From the NCBI GenBank assembly GCA_002238725.1, contig MPMX01000013.1, positions 1 through 64,000 of the forward strand: 64,000 bases of DNA, written 5' to 3'. Numbering within the stretch: the first letter of the stretch is position 1; each line of letters opens with the position of its first letter. This document shows positions 42,755-53,055 of the stretch, piece after piece. The notes beneath the pieces were generated by a model that had not been told where the DNA came from, did no database searches, and was given only the letters and a program-made list of their open reading frames with translations. The stretch comes from Rhodospirillaceae bacterium bin65 (GTDB lineage Bacteria > Pseudomonadota > Alphaproteobacteria > Bin65). A program made the translations under genes and the position numbers.

Positions 42755-42830
42755 TGGTGGGCGGTGACGGGATCGAACCGCCGACCTACTGGGTGTAAAC
42801 CAGTCGCTCTCCCATCTGAGCTAACCGCCC
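42755..42830 (-). tRNA. tRNA-Val (anticodon TAC)
   Basis: A complete 76-nt cloverleaf on the minus strand with encoded CCA. The acceptor stem is GGGCGGT/ACCGCCC, the D arm TAGCTCAG-ATGGGAGAGC, the anticodon arm ACTGG-TTTACAC-CCAGT giving anticodon TAC, and the T arm GGCGG-TTCGATC-CCGTC type. Location downstream of hupB on the same strand is common in alphaproteobacteria. Confidence 0.97.
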
Positions 42831-42913
42831 GCGATTCCGCCTGAGATTCGCTGCGAGGGCCCGCCGGGACAATGGAGCCGCAGTTTGCGCCGGCCGTCGC
42901 GGAAATCCGGACA

Positions 42914-42947
42914 GAAAATGGCCATCCGCAACCGGACGGCCATTTTC
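42914..42947 (-). terminator. Terminator of hupB
   Basis: A strong inverted repeat, AAAATGGCC (42915-42923) and GGCCATTTT (42938-42946), with an inner TCCG/CGGA pairing. It has a T-run on both strands and so can terminate in either direction. It lies 32 bp past the hupB stop and separates hupB from tRNA-Val. Confidence 0.85.
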
Positions 42948-42978
42948 CGTTTCGCGCTAGATGCGCAACACGGTCTGT

Positions 42979-43251
42979 CTAGTTCAGCGCATCCTTCAGG
43001 CCCTTACCGGCCTTGAACTTCGGCTGCCGGGAGGCCGCGATCTGGATCGTTTCGCCGGTGCGCGGATTCCTGCCCGTCGAAGCTGCCCGCTGAGTCACAT
43101 GGAAGGAGCCGAATCCGACAAGTTTCACCTCGCCGCCGGATTTCAGGGTGTCGGTAATCGAAGCGAGCGTCGCATCGATTGCTGACGCGACGTCGGTCTT
43201 GCTCAAGCCCGTGCTGTCGGCAACGGCGGCAATAAGATCATTCTTGTTCAC
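42979..43251 (-). CDS. hupB: DNA-binding protein HU
   Basis: A 90-residue histone-like nucleoid protein. The family signature GFGSFHVTQRAASTGRNPRTGE lies at about 47-68 and includes the DNA-intercalating RNPRTG arm. The length is exactly typical. It follows lon on the same strand, a classic arrangement, but a 229-bp gap implies its own promoter. The gene ends at a strong terminator. Confidence 0.97.
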   Translation of the reverse strand: MNKNDLIAAVADSTGLSKTDVASAIDATLASITDTLKSGGEVKLVGFGSFHVTQRAASTGRNPRTGETIQIAASRQPKFKAGKGLKDALN

Positions 43252-43480
43252 GTAAGTCCCCTTTTTTACTCTAGGATTACAAATGTCTATCCGCCGGCTC
43301 GGCTTCGGGCGACGACCAATTCGGAAGCCGTCCCGCCCACCCGTGCCTCGGGTCCGACCAGTCAGACTGTTCCAAGTTTACGGCGATCCCGGCGATCCGG
43401 TCAATCACCGGAACCACGGCACAGCGTGTTTCTCGCAAGGAATTTACCGGCACCGGGCATGGCGCACGGCAACGGCCTCG

Positions 43481-45889
43481 CTAGTGGGTCACCACCCCGA
43501 CCTCTCCGCCGGTGCTGTCGCTGCGGACCGCGGCAACGTCGTCGTCGGCTTCGGCCCATTCGATCGGCGTCAGGGGCGCGGTCAGCGCATGTTCCAGAAT
43601 CTGATCGACAGCGCTGACTGGGACAATGGTCAGGCCGCGTTTCACATTGTCCGGAATTTCGGCAAGATCCTTCTCGTTCTCATCGGGAATCAGCACCGTC
43701 TTCAAGCCGCCGCGCAGCGCTGCGAGCAATTTTTCCTTGAGGCCGCCGATCGGAAGAACCCTGCCCCGCAGGGTGATTTCGCCGGTCATCGCGACGTCCT
43801 TGCGAACCGGAATGCCGGTCACGACGGAAACGATGGCTGCGATCATGGCGACGCCGGCCGACGGCCCGTCCTTGGGCGTCGCCCCTTCGGGCACATGGAC
43901 GTGGATGTCGCGCTTTTCGAAAATGGTCGGCTTGATGCCGAAGCTGACTGCGCGGGATTTCACGAAGCTCTCGGCTGCATGAACCGATTCCTTCATGACC
44001 TCGCCGAGCTTTCCGGTCGCGGACACCTTGCCCTTGCCGGGAAGAGTGACGGCTTCGATCGACAGCAGTTCGCCGCCGACTTCCGTCCAGGCCAGGCCGG
44101 TGACGACGCCGACGGCGTCTTCGTCTTCGACCAGCCCGAAACGGTATTTTCGGACGCCGGCGTATTTTTCAACGTTCCGGTTGGTGACGGCGACCTTGTC
44201 CGCGGCGTCGCCAACGATCTGCTTGACCGCCTTGCGGGCAAGATTGGCGATCTCCCGCTCGAGATTCCGGACCCCGGCCTCCCGCGTATAGTAGCGGATC
44301 AGCGAGCGCAGGGCGGCATCGGATACCGACCACTCTTCTTCCTTCAGGCCGTGTGCCTCGACCTGCTTGGGAAGCAGGTGCCGTTTGGCAATCTCGACCT
44401 TCTCGTCCTCGGTGTAGCCCGGCAGGCGGATGATCTCCATGCGGTCCATCAGGGGCTGAGGCATGCGCAGCGTGTTGGCCGTCGTGATGAACAACACATC
44501 CGAGAGATCGTAGTCGACCTCCAGATAGTGGTCGTTGAAGGTTCCGTTCTGCTCCGGGTCCAGAACTTCGAGCAGAGCCGAGGAGGGATCGCCCCGCCAG
44601 TCCGCGCCCAGCTTGTCGACCTCGTCGAGCAGGAACAGCGGGTTCGAGGTCTTCGCCTTCTTCATCGACTGGACGACCTTGCCCGGCATCGAGCCGATAT
44701 AGGTGCGGCGGTGCCCGCGAATTTCGGCTTCGTCGCGCACGCCGCCGAGGGAAAGGCGGACGAAGTTTCGGCCGGTCGCCCGGGCAACGGACTTACCCAG
44801 CGAAGTCTTGCCGACGCCGGGCGGGCCGACCAGGCAGAGGATCGGTCCCTTGATCTTTTTCATCCGCTGCTGGACGGCGAGATACTCGATGATCCGCTCC
44901 TTGACTTTCTCGAGGCCGTAATGGTCCTCGTCGAGGATGCGTTCCGCACGCCCGATATCGCGCTTAATCTTCGTCCGCTTTTTCCAGGGAATCCCGAGGA
45001 GCCAGTCGAGATAGTTGCGCACGACCGTCGATTCGGCGGACATCGGGCTCATCGAGCGGAGTTTCTTCAACTCGGCCTCGGCCTTTTCCCGCGCCTCTTT
45101 CGATAGCTTGGTCTTCTTGATCTTCTCTTCGATTTCGGCCAATTCGTCCTTGCCGTCCTCGCCGTCGCCCAGCTCCTTCTGAATCGCCTTCATCTGTTCG
45201 TTCAGGTAATACTCGCGCTGGGTCTTCTCCATCTGGCGCTTGACGCGGTTGCGGATGCGCTTCTCGACCTGCATCACGCCGATCTCGCCCTCCATATAGG
45301 AGTAGATCTTCTCCAGCCGCGCGCCGATCGGTGCGGTCTCCAGCAATTCCTGTTTCTCGGGAATCTTGAGATTCAGATGCGAGGCCACAGTGTCGGCAAG
45401 CTTGCCCGGCTCGTCTATCTGGTTGATCGAGACCAGGACCTCGGGCGGAATCTTGCGGTTCAGCTTGATATACTGTTCGAACTGCGAAACGGCAGTGCGC
45501 ATCAGCGCTTCGACTTCCTTGTCGTCCTCCCCTTCTTCGTCCATCACCGCGGACCAGGCCTGGAAAAACGAGTCATTGTCGGCGTAGCGCAGAATGCTGG
45601 CGCGCTGACCGCCTTCGACCAGCACTTTGACCGTCCCGTCGGGCAGCTTGAGCAGCTGCAACACCGTACCGATCGTCCCGACGGTGAAGATATCCGCGGT
45701 CGAAGGATCGTCCTGCGCAGCATTCTTTTGGGCGACCAGCAGAATCTGCTTGTCGTCCTTCATGATGTCTTCGAGCGCCCGGACCGATTTTTCCCGGCCG
45801 ACGAAGAGCGGCACGATCATATGCGGAAAGACAACGATATCCCGAAGCGGGAGAACAGGCAGCAGCACACCGCCCTCAAGTTCGAACAT
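43481..45889 (-). CDS. lon: ATP-dependent protease Lon
   Basis: Degrades misfolded and regulatory proteins. The 802 residues comprise the N-terminal substrate domain ([26 protein letters not shown]), AAA+ module (Walker [10 protein letters not shown], Walker [12 protein letters not shown]) and Ser-Lys protease domain. The catalytic serine, in PKDGPSAG, is S677, close to E. coli S679. This alignment supports ATG at 45887-45889 over an in-frame start 31 codons upstream, whose extra residues are unlike Lon. The lysine of the dyad lies in IGGLKEKLL. It is part of the tig-clpP-clpX-lon-hupB order. Confidence 0.95.
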   Translation of the reverse strand: MFELEGGVLLPVLPLRDIVVFPHMIVPLFVGREKSVRALEDIMKDDKQILLVAQKNAAQDDPSTADIFTVGTIGTVLQLLKLPDGTVKVLVEGGQRASILRYADNDSFFQAWSAVMDEEGEDDKEVEALMRTAVSQFEQYIKLNRKIPPEVLVSINQIDEPGKLADTVASHLNLKIPEKQELLETAPIGARLEKIYSYMEGEIGVMQVEKRIRNRVKRQMEKTQREYYLNEQMKAIQKELGDGEDGKDELAEIEEKIKKTKLSKEAREKAEAELKKLRSMSPMSAESTVVRNYLDWLLGIPWKKRTKIKRDIGRAERILDEDHYGLEKVKERIIEYLAVQQRMKKIKGPILCLVGPPGVGKTSLGKSVARATGRNFVRLSLGGVRDEAEIRGHRRTYIGSMPGKVVQSMKKAKTSNPLFLLDEVDKLGADWRGDPSSALLEVLDPEQNGTFNDHYLEVDYDLSDVLFITTANTLRMPQPLMDRMEIIRLPGYTEDEKVEIAKRHLLPKQVEAHGLKEEEWSVSDAALRSLIRYYTREAGVRNLEREIANLARKAVKQIVGDAADKVAVTNRNVEKYAGVRKYRFGLVEDEDAVGVVTGLAWTEVGGELLSIEAVTLPGKGKVSATGKLGEVMKESVHAAESFVKSRAVSFGIKPTIFEKRDIHVHVPEGATPKDGPSAGVAMIAAIVSVVTGIPVRKDVAMTGEITLRGRVLPIGGLKEKLLAALRGGLKTVLIPDENEKDLAEIPDNVKRGLTIVPVSAVDQILEHALTAPLTPIEWAEADDDVAAVRSDSTGGEVGVVTH

Positions 45890-46141
45890 ATGGATCACCC
45901 GAATGGTTGGCGGCCGACCCGCTACAGGCACCGGCCGCAGAAAATCTTGTGGCCCGAGATCCGGCGCCGTTACGATGGCCACGATACGCGTTCCAGCGGC
46001 CCGTCACTCGCAAAGCAACCGCCGCACACCGTGCCTTTCACCCAGTAAATCGGATCGATCGGCGGCGGATCAAGGCCTGGCAGAGAAGGTGCGACGCCGG
46101 ATCATGCCACCGGCCCGGCGATGTCGCGCCGGCCGTGCAGA

Positions 46142-47410
46142 TCAGGCGCTGACGCCGCCCATTTCCGCCTTGCGGTCGGCATAGAGCAGCAACGGCTGTG
46201 CGCGGCCTTCGACGACCTCCTGGTTTATCGCAACCTCTTCGATTCCTTCGTCGCCCGGCAGATCGAACATCGAATCCAGCAGGATATTTTCCATGATCGA
46301 GCGCAGGCCGCGGGCGCCGGTCTTCCTTGCTATGGCCTTGCGGGCGATCGCACCCAGGGCGTCGTCCGTGAAACTGAGTTTGGCGCCTTCCATGTCGAAC
46401 AGGCGCTGATATTGCTTGACCAGCGCATTCTTCGGCTCGGTCAGGATCCGGACCAGCGTGTTCTCGTCCAGATCCTCAAGCGTCGCGATGACCGGAAGCC
46501 GTCCGACGAACTCGGGTATCAGGCCGAATTTGAGCAGGTCTTCAGGCTCCAGATCGCGCAACACTTCGCCGGTCTTGCGCTCGTCCGGAGCGCGGACATC
46601 GGCGCCGAAGCCGATCGACTTGCTCTGGCCGCGCGACGTAATGATCTTCTCCAGGCCGGAGAAGGCGCCGCCGCAGATGAACAGGATGTTGGTGGTATCG
46701 ACCTGGAGGAATTCCTGCTGCGGATGCTTGCGTCCGCCCTGGGGCGGCACGGAAGCGACCGTTCCCTCCATGATCTTGAGCAGCGCCTGCTGCACGCCCT
46801 CGCCGGAAACGTCGCGCGTGATCGACGGGTTGTCGGCCTTGCGGCTGATCTTGTCGACCTCGTCGATATAGACGATGCCGCGCTGCGCCCGCTCGACATT
46901 GTAGTCGGCCGCCTGAAGCAGCTTCAGGATGATGTTTTCGACATCCTCGCCGACATAGCCCGCTTCGGTCAGCGTCGTAGCGTCGGCCATGGTAAAGGGC
47001 ACGTCGATGATCCGCGCCAGGGTCTGGGCCAGCAGGGTCTTGCCGCAGCCGGTCGGGCCGACCAGCAGGATGTTCGACTTGGCCAGTTCGACGCCGTTGG
47101 ACTTCGCGCCGTGGGCCAGGCGCTTGTAATGGTTGTGCACCGCCACAGACAGGACGCGCTTGGCGTGATGCTGACCGATCACATAGTCGTCAAGGACATC
47201 GTTGATCTCGAGCGGGGTTGGCACGCCGTCGCGGCTCTTGACGACGTTGGACTTGTTCTCCTCCCGGATGATGTCCATGCACAGCTCGACGCACTCGTCG
47301 CAGATGAACACCGTCGGCCCGGCGATCAGCTTGCGCACTTCGTGCTGGCTCTTGCCGCAGAACGAGCAGTAGAGCGTGTTCTTCGAATCGCCGTTGCCGG
47401 ATTTGCTCAT
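46142..47410 (-). CDS. clpX: ATP-dependent Clp protease ATP-binding subunit ClpX
   Basis: A 422-residue AAA+ unfoldase that feeds ClpP. It has the N-terminal C4 zinc finger (C15, C18, C37, C40), Walker A GPTGCGKT at 118-125, Walker [10 protein letters not shown], sensor motifs [10 protein letters not shown], and the IGF-equivalent loop ([13 protein letters not shown] region) for ClpP docking. In alphaproteobacteria ClpXP also drives the cell cycle through CtrA turnover. The ClpP gene lies 166 bp upstream on the same strand. Confidence 0.97.
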   Translation of the reverse strand: MSKSGNGDSKNTLYCSFCGKSQHEVRKLIAGPTVFICDECVELCMDIIREENKSNVVKSRDGVPTPLEINDVLDDYVIGQHHAKRVLSVAVHNHYKRLAHGAKSNGVELAKSNILLVGPTGCGKTLLAQTLARIIDVPFTMADATTLTEAGYVGEDVENIILKLLQAADYNVERAQRGIVYIDEVDKISRKADNPSITRDVSGEGVQQALLKIMEGTVASVPPQGGRKHPQQEFLQVDTTNILFICGGAFSGLEKIITSRGQSKSIGFGADVRAPDERKTGEVLRDLEPEDLLKFGLIPEFVGRLPVIATLEDLDENTLVRILTEPKNALVKQYQRLFDMEGAKLSFTDDALGAIARKAIARKTGARGLRSIMENILLDSMFDLPGDEGIEEVAINQEVVEGRAQPLLLYADRKAEMGGVSA

Positions 47411-47576
47411 CGGTATTCGGCCCCGTCAGGATCGGCTTTAGGATCGAAAACCCGCATCGGTCGGATTGGCCCCGAACCGCAGCGACGCGGCCCGAGACGT
47501 CGAGTTGGGCGCGCATGATAGCGACAGGGCCGCATCGTGACCAGATCGAATCGGTCTTGAGGCAAGCGGCACCGGT

Positions 47577-48215
47577 TTACGTGCCGTCGCCGTTCTCGCT
47601 GTCCTGCGGCCGGTTGGTCACGACTTCGTCGATAATGCCGAAATCTCTCGCTTCCTCCGGCGTCAGGAAGCGGTCGCGGTCCATCGCATCCTCGATCACC
47701 GCAAGATCCTGGCCGGTGTGCGCGACATAGATGTCGTTCAGCCGCGCACGCACCGCGAGAATTTCCCGGGCGTGGATTTCGATGTCCGTCGCCTGGCCCT
47801 GGAAACCGCCGGACGGCTGGTGGATCATGATGCGGGCATTCGGCAGCGCGAACCGCTTGCCCGGAGCGCCGGCAGCGAGCAGCATCGAGCCCATCGAGGC
47901 CGCCTGCCCGACGCAGACCGTCGACACTTCCGGCCGGATATATTGCATCGTGTCGTAGACCGAGAGGCCGGAGGTCACGATACCGCCAGGCGAGTTGATG
48001 TAGATCGAGATATCCTTGGTCGGGTTCTCGGCTTCCAGAAACAGCAGCTGTGCGCAGATCAGCGACGACATCTGGTCCTCGACGCCGCCGGTGATGAAAA
48101 CAATCCGCTCTTTCAGCAGGCGCGAATAGATGTCGTAGGCCCGTTCGCCCCGGTTGGTCTGCTCGACGACCATGGGCACGAGCGTGTTCATGTAGAATTC
48201 GGCAGGATCGCGCAT
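47577..48215 (-). CDS. clpP: ATP-dependent Clp protease proteolytic subunit ClpP
   Basis: A 212-residue serine peptidase. The triad is S107 (GQAASMGS), H132 (MIHQPSGG) and D181 (AMDRDRF), each ten past the mature E. coli numbering. ATG at 48213-48215 is chosen because GAGAG sits 5 bp upstream; a start ten codons earlier lacks a ribosome site. N-terminal residues up to about 14 are probably removed. clpX follows on the same strand. Confidence 0.96.
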   Translation of the reverse strand: MRDPAEFYMNTLVPMVVEQTNRGERAYDIYSRLLKERIVFITGGVEDQMSSLICAQLLFLEAENPTKDISIYINSPGGIVTSGLSVYDTMQYIRPEVSTVCVGQAASMGSMLLAAGAPGKRFALPNARIMIHQPSGGFQGQATDIEIHAREILAVRARLNDIYVAHTGQDLAVIEDAMDRDRFLTPEEARDFGIIDEVVTNRPQDSENGDGT

Positions 48216-48414
48216 GCAGCTCTCTCGAATTGGTGTCGCTATCAAGGAAGGCGGGTCGCGGCGGCCGCCGGGGCGCCGCGCGGGTTGACCCTACATAGGC
48301 CGCGCCGGGCGCCGCTGCCAGTCCCGCTCCGGCCGGGACGCGGACCCGCCGGCGTCCTCACGACAGGTCGCCGCGGCGGGAAATTTCGCGCCGCCTTCCA
48401 CCGTCCGGCGCCGG

Positions 48415-49737
48415 TCAATCCTCCGGTTCTGCGGCGAAATCTTCCAGGGTCGTTTCCTTGTCGTTCACTTCGGCCAGTTCGACGATGTAGTCGATCACCT
48501 TGTCCTCGTAGAGCGGCGCCTTGAGGCTGTCCTGCATCTGGGCGTTCTTCTGGTAGGCTTCCAGCACCTCGCGCTCGCGGCCGGGATAATTCTGGGCCTC
48601 GCGCACTATCGCCCGGTTTATTTCTTCGTTCGACACTTCGATATTCTGCTCGGCGCCGACCTTGCTGAGCACGATGCCCAGACGCACCCGGCGCTCGGCA
48701 ATGTCGCGGAAACCGGCTTTCAATTCCTCTTCGGGCTTGTCCTTCTCGTCCTCGTCGAGCTGGTTATTGGCCTTGCGCTCTTCGTAATGCTTCCAGATCG
48801 CCTCGAATTCGACCTCGACCATGCCGGGCGGCAGGTCGAAATCGTGGCCGTCGGCGAGAATGTCGAGCAGATCCCGTTTCAGGCGGGTTCGCGTCAGGCC
48901 GTTGTAGTTCTGCTCGATATCGGCCTTCACGGCCTCCTTCAACGCGTTCAGATTTTCCGCGCCGACGGACTTCGCGAATGCATCGTCGATTTCCGGCAGC
49001 TTTCCCGTCCGCAGCTCCTTGACCGTAACGTCGAAGACCGCGTCCTTTCCGGCCAGATGTTCGGCCCGATACTCTTCCGGAAAGGTGACCTTCACGTCCA
49101 TCCGGTCGCCGGCTTTCGCGCCGATCAGCTGGTCCTCGAATCCGGGTATGAAGGTATTGCTGCCCAGATTGAGGTAGAAGTCTTCCGCCTCTCCGCCATC
49201 GAACGCCTCGCCGTCCACGGTTCCGCGAAAATCTATGACAGCGATGTCGCCGGATGCCGCTTCGTGCGCTTCCGGCGCCGCTTCGGATTCCTTCCGCGAT
49301 TCGGCAAACGAAGCGACAGCCTCGTCCACCGTTTCTTCTTTCACCGGCACCTTGAACCGTTCGAGGCTGATCGATTTGAGGTCCATGACCTGGAATTCGG
49401 GCAGGATTTCCAGCGACATGGTGTATTCCAGGTCGCCGCCGTCCTTATAGTCGCCGATTTCGATTTTCGGCTGCATTGCCGGCTTCAGTTCCTTGTCGTC
49501 GAGCGTCTTGGCGACACTTTCCTGGAGCGCCTCTTCCAGCACCTCGCCCAGTACGGACTTGCCCAACCGCATCTTCAGGACCGGAAGGGGCGCCTTGCCC
49601 CGGCGGAATCCGGGGAGCTGCAGATCCTTGCCGACTTCGGCCAGCTTGCTGGTGACCTTGCCGTCGATATCCGTCGCCGGGATGGATACCCTGTATTCGC
49701 GTTTCAGGCCCTCGGCCGTCGTTTCCGTCACCTGCAT
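48415..49737 (-). CDS. tig: Trigger factor (ribosome-bound chaperone and prolyl isomerase)
   Basis: The 440 residues show the ribosome-binding signature GFRRGKAP at 43-50, a central FKBP-type prolyl isomerase domain (about 155-245, IDFRGTVDGEAFDGGEAEDF) and a helical C-terminal chaperone domain. The ATG at 49735-49737 starts the typical MQVTETTAEGLKREY; open frame upstream reads through the 8-bp repeats and tRNA and is not coding. tig precedes clpP and clpX in the standard order. The acidic tail ends in EPED. Confidence 0.95.
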   Translation of the reverse strand: MQVTETTAEGLKREYRVSIPATDIDGKVTSKLAEVGKDLQLPGFRRGKAPLPVLKMRLGKSVLGEVLEEALQESVAKTLDDKELKPAMQPKIEIGDYKDGGDLEYTMSLEILPEFQVMDLKSISLERFKVPVKEETVDEAVASFAESRKESEAAPEAHEAASGDIAVIDFRGTVDGEAFDGGEAEDFYLNLGSNTFIPGFEDQLIGAKAGDRMDVKVTFPEEYRAEHLAGKDAVFDVTVKELRTGKLPEIDDAFAKSVGAENLNALKEAVKADIEQNYNGLTRTRLKRDLLDILADGHDFDLPPGMVEVEFEAIWKHYEERKANNQLDEDEKDKPEEELKAGFRDIAERRVRLGIVLSKVGAEQNIEVSNEEINRAIVREAQNYPGREREVLEAYQKNAQMQDSLKAPLYEDKVIDYIVELAEVNDKETTLEDFAAEPED

Positions 49738-49805
49738 GTCTCGGCAATTCCAATCTTTCGAGCCGGGCGGCACCGACGCCCGGACGGTTCGTCTCCGTTC
49801 AATCC

Positions 49806-49859
49806 GGATGGCCGGATGGCCGGATGGCCGGATGGCCGGATGGCCGGATGGCCGGATGG
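49806..49859. repeat. 8-bp tandem repeat (GGATGGCC) abutting tRNA-Leu
   Basis: Six perfect GGATGGCC units run from 49806 to 49853, followed by a partial GGATGG whose last three bases (TGG) are the complement of the tRNA-Leu CCA end. The array fills about half of the spacer between tRNA-Leu and tig (both minus). A repeat of this unit length with perfect copies is prone to slippage, so copy number probably varies between strains. Confidence 0.95.
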
Positions 49860-49941
49860 TGCGGGCGGAGGGACTTGAACCCCCACGACTTTCGTCACTG
49901 GCACCTAAAGCCAGCGCGTCTACCAATTCCGCCACGCCCGC
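49857..49941 (-). tRNA. tRNA-Leu (anticodon TAG)
   Basis: An 85-nt class II tRNA on the minus strand. The acceptor is GCGGGCG/CGCCCGC with encoded ACCA; the anticodon arm CTGGC-TTTAGGT-GCCAG gives TAG. A long variable arm (TGACGAAAGTCGT) and a T arm with GGTTCAAGTCC complete it. It lies 119 bp upstream of the tig start and may share its transcript. Confidence 0.97.
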
Positions 49942-50082
49942 CCGGTCCGGAAGCGCCCGGAAAAGCCGGAACGGGCCGCCGGCGCGCGGGGAGCGTATAA
50001 GGCCGCCTCCGCCACCGTTCAAGCTTTGCCACCCGATCAAGACGTTGCGCCGCAATCGCCCGGAAGCCCGGCAGACCGCCCG

Positions 50083-51954
50083 TCAGCCGGCAAACGCCAC
50101 CTCATAGTCGACCGGAAAACCGCGCAGCAGCGTCTTGACCCGTTCCGCCGCATCCTCCGGCGCATCGCCCCCCAGTTCGATCCGGGCCGACAGGCCGGCG
50201 GCCGATTGCTCCCCGGCCACCGACACGGTAACGCCGTCCTCCCGCAGGGGCGCCAGCGCTTCGCCGAAGACCCTTTCGATCGACTGCAGCCGCAGGGCCG
50301 GCTTGAACACCTTGCCGAGCGCGGTCTGCGGCAGGTCGGGCAGGATATGCACCCGCTTCGGCACGGCCGGCCGTTCGGCTATCAGCGGCGCGACGAAGGC
50401 GAGGATTTCCTCTTCGGTCGCCGCAGCGCCCGCTTTGAGGGCGATGTAGACGACCGGCAGTTCACCGGCATAGGCATCCGGCTGCCCGACAGCCGCGCTC
50501 ATTTCGACGGCGGGATGCCGGTTCACGATCTCCTCGACCATGGCGGGGTCGATATTGTGGGCGCCGCGGATGATGACATCCTTGGACCGGCCGGTGACGT
50601 AAACATAGCCGTTCTCGTCGAGATGGCCGAGATCGCCGCTGATCAGCCAGCCGTCTTCGGTGAACGTGCCGGCATTGCGCTTGCGATCGGTGTAGCCGGG
50701 ACTGACGTTGGGGCCGTGCACCGCGATCACGCCGGTTTCGCCGGGCGGGACCGGCTTCGAGACGTCGGCGCCGTCCGGGCCGAGTGCCGCAGCGATGACT
50801 TCGGTATGGGGCAGGGGAAGGCCGCAGGATCCCCGCACCCGCGCCGGCGCAAGGTAGGGCTCTATGGTAATGATGCCGGCACTCTCGGTCATGCCGAACG
50901 CGTTGCGCACCGGAATGCCGTAGGTTTCCTCGAACGCGTCGGCCATTTCCGTCGGCAGCGGCGACCCGCCGATCACCATGCGGCGCACGCACGAAATATC
51001 GGCCTCCGGGTAGGGCTGGCTGAGCAGCGCCGCCAGCAGCGTCGGGACTGCGGACAGAAAACTCACGCGATGCTCCGCGACATGGTCCCAGTAACGGGCG
51101 ATGACCTCGGGATGGCGGACGCCCAGCCGGGTCGGCAGCAGCAGGCCGGCGCCGCCGGCCAGAAGCGAGAGGCCGAACACCATCGAACCGGCGACATGGA
51201 ACAGCGGAAAGCCGTTGATCGCCATATCGTCCGGCCGGATATGGAACATCTGGCTGGCGGACCACGCGACATGCACCTGGTTGCCGTGACTGTGCAGCGC
51301 CAGTTTCGGCGCACCGGTCGTGCCGCCGGTATGGAAGCAGGACGCGATATCGTCCCGCCCGATCGCGCGGCCCGAAGTCAGGCGGTCGGCGGGATAGCCG
51401 GCGATCGCAGAGGCAAAATCGTCCGCCCCGTCCTGCGCGCCGCCGATCGACAGGACGGCGTTGAGGCCCCGCGCCCGGTCGCAGACGTCCAAGGCCTTGC
51501 GCCAGATATCGAGCGCCGGGTCCGACCCCAGCGCCACCAGCACCTTCGCGCCGGCCGCTTCGACCAGTTCCACGATATGGTCGGTGTTGAGCAGATTGTT
51601 GACGAGGCAGGCCCGTCCCGCCGCGGACCCGCCCCACAGGGCGAAGTGCGCCTCCGGGATGTTCGGCGCCAGCATGGCGACCGCGTCGTCCGGGCCGACG
51701 CCGAGATCGGTAAACAGGTTGGCCGCCTGGGTCACCCGGGCAAACAGGTCGGCATGGGTGATTTCGACCGCCGGGCCGCCCGGCATGCCGGTTTCGAGGA
51801 AGCGAAAGGCCGGCCGGTCGCCGAACAGGTCGCGCCCCCGGGCGAGCAGTTCCCAGGTCGAGGCGACGGGCAGGAAGCCGTCCGCGGTCGCCGCCTCCAG
51901 GGCCTTGATATCCGCCCGGTTCCGGATTCTCCGGTTTGCGGCAGGCCCGGTCAT
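50083..51954 (-). CDS. AMP-forming acyl-CoA synthetase/ligase
   Basis: A 623-residue member of the ANL superfamily that activates a carboxylic acid as acyl-AMP and then acyl-CoA. The P-loop-like motif TGGTTGAPKLAL, the adenine motif NAFGMTES, the SGDLGHLDENGYVYVTGR hinge and the catalytic lysine in PQTALGKVFKPAL are all present. Its length and N-terminus resemble the FadD-like ligases with an acyl-CoA synthetase core plus a C-terminal extension past the usual end. The start overlaps tenA by 4 bp (ATGA). Substrate unknown. Confidence 0.92.
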   Translation of the reverse strand: MTGPAANRRIRNRADIKALEAATADGFLPVASTWELLARGRDLFGDRPAFRFLETGMPGGPAVEITHADLFARVTQAANLFTDLGVGPDDAVAMLAPNIPEAHFALWGGSAAGRACLVNNLLNTDHIVELVEAAGAKVLVALGSDPALDIWRKALDVCDRARGLNAVLSIGGAQDGADDFASAIAGYPADRLTSGRAIGRDDIASCFHTGGTTGAPKLALHSHGNQVHVAWSASQMFHIRPDDMAINGFPLFHVAGSMVFGLSLLAGGAGLLLPTRLGVRHPEVIARYWDHVAEHRVSFLSAVPTLLAALLSQPYPEADISCVRRMVIGGSPLPTEMADAFEETYGIPVRNAFGMTESAGIITIEPYLAPARVRGSCGLPLPHTEVIAAALGPDGADVSKPVPPGETGVIAVHGPNVSPGYTDRKRNAGTFTEDGWLISGDLGHLDENGYVYVTGRSKDVIIRGAHNIDPAMVEEIVNRHPAVEMSAAVGQPDAYAGELPVVYIALKAGAAATEEEILAFVAPLIAERPAVPKRVHILPDLPQTALGKVFKPALRLQSIERVFGEALAPLREDGVTVSVAGEQSAAGLSARIELGGDAPEDAAERVKTLLRGFPVDYEVAFAG

Positions 51955-52640
51955 ACTGCATCCAGTCCCATCTGCCAGAAACCCGATTCGAGCCGGGTCG
52001 CTTCGTCGAAAATCTTCTGCACCGCGGGAAGGCGGGCTTCGCCGCCGCGGCGGGCCCAGAGATCGTCCAGGGCGGCGGCGGCGCCCCGCGCGACCCCCTG
52101 ATACTCCTCGCCCGAATACATGTCGATCCAGGCACGGTAGGGGTTATTCGCCACCGCCTCGAGATTGCCGAGCGTCCGCCCGATCTCGCCGTAACCGACC
52201 ACGCAGGGGGCGAGCGCGACATGCAGGTCCAGCAGGTCGCCGCGCAGGCCGGTCTCCAGCACGTAGCGGGTATAGGCAAGGCAGCCCGGCGCCTCCGGCG
52301 CGGCCTCCATGTCGGCTTCGGTCAGGCCCCAGGACGCGCAGAATTCAACGTGCAGGCGCATTTCGGTATCGGAAATGCCGGCCAGCACCTCCGCAGCCGA
52401 CCGGATGTCCGCCAGGGTCTCGGCCTTGTAGGCCGCGAGCGCCCAGGCCCGCGAGAAATGGATGAGAAACAGGTAGTCCTGGATCAGGTAATGCCGGAAC
52501 GCCGGCTCCGCCAGGCTGCCGGAACCGAGCTGCCGGACGAATTCGTGCCCGACATAGGCGTCCCACTGCGCGCCGGCGCCGGCCCGCAGCCGGTTGAACA
52601 GCGCGCCGTCGTAAACCGGTTTTGTCAGGTCTTCGGACAT
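51951..52640 (-). CDS. tenA: TenA/THI-4 family aminopyrimidine aminohydrolase
   Basis: Salvages the pyrimidine half of thiamine by hydrolysing aminopyrimidines. The 229 residues have the all-helical TenA fold with a nucleophile C146 in LAPCVVGYGE, E218 near the C-terminus (RLESGFWQM), D55 in YLIQDYLF and Y123 or Y126 in the LAYTRYV helix; these align with B. subtilis C135, E205, D44 and Y112. The start MSEDLTKP at 52638-52640 lies one base after the ferredoxin stop. No other thiamine gene or TPP riboswitch is visible nearby. It overlaps the acyl-CoA ligase by 4 bp. Confidence 0.92.
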   Translation of the reverse strand: MSEDLTKPVYDGALFNRLRAGAGAQWDAYVGHEFVRQLGSGSLAEPAFRHYLIQDYLFLIHFSRAWALAAYKAETLADIRSAAEVLAGISDTEMRLHVEFCASWGLTEADMEAAPEAPGCLAYTRYVLETGLRGDLLDLHVALAPCVVGYGEIGRTLGNLEAVANNPYRAWIDMYSGEEYQGVARGAAAALDDLWARRGGEARLPAVQKIFDEATRLESGFWQMGLDAV

Positions 52641-52641
52641 G

Positions 52642-52971
52642 TCACAGCAGCATGTTGCGGACGTCCTTCGGCAGACGCACAACGAGCCCGTCCAGCGCAT
52701 CGGTTAACGTAATCTGGCAGCCGAGGCGGGATGTCTTCTGGATGTCATAGGCCAGGTCGAGCATATCCTCCTCATCCTCGGAAGGATCGGGCAGCCGGTC
52801 GAACCAGGCCGGATCGACGATGACGTGGCAGGTCGCGCAGGCCATCGAGCCTTCGCACGCCCCCTCGACGTCGAGATCGTTGTCCCACGCGATTTCCAGC
52901 AGCGTCTGACCGACCCGGGCCTCGATTTCCCGCAGATTGCCGTTGCGCTCGACGAAGGTGACTTTGGGCAT
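52642..52971 (-). CDS. Adrenodoxin-type 2Fe-2S ferredoxin
   Basis: A 109-residue vertebrate/bacterial-type ferredoxin. The cluster ligands are C39, C45, C48 and C85 (GACEGSMACATCHV ... RLGCQI), the adrenodoxin/Fdx pattern used in Fe-S cluster assembly and P450 reduction. Beside the SUF genes it most likely supplies electrons for cluster assembly, as Fdx does in ISC operons. It is followed after 1 bp by tenA. A gap of 84 bp separates it from the sufA-like gene upstream. Confidence 0.93.
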   Translation of the reverse strand: MPKVTFVERNGNLREIEARVGQTLLEIAWDNDLDVEGACEGSMACATCHVIVDPAWFDRLPDPSEDEEDMLDLAYDIQKTSRLGCQITLTDALDGLVVRLPKDVRNMLL

Positions 52972-53055
52972 GGCAGTTCCGGCGACCTTGGGTCGCGTCG
53001 TGCGTCAGCGGTAGCGGGCTGTCAGGAAATGTAATGATTTGTCGGGAATCGAAGT

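Noticed and set aside
49806-49859. CRISPR array
   Set aside because: Units are 8 bp, contiguous and without spacers, and no cas gene is in the window. It is a simple tandem repeat.
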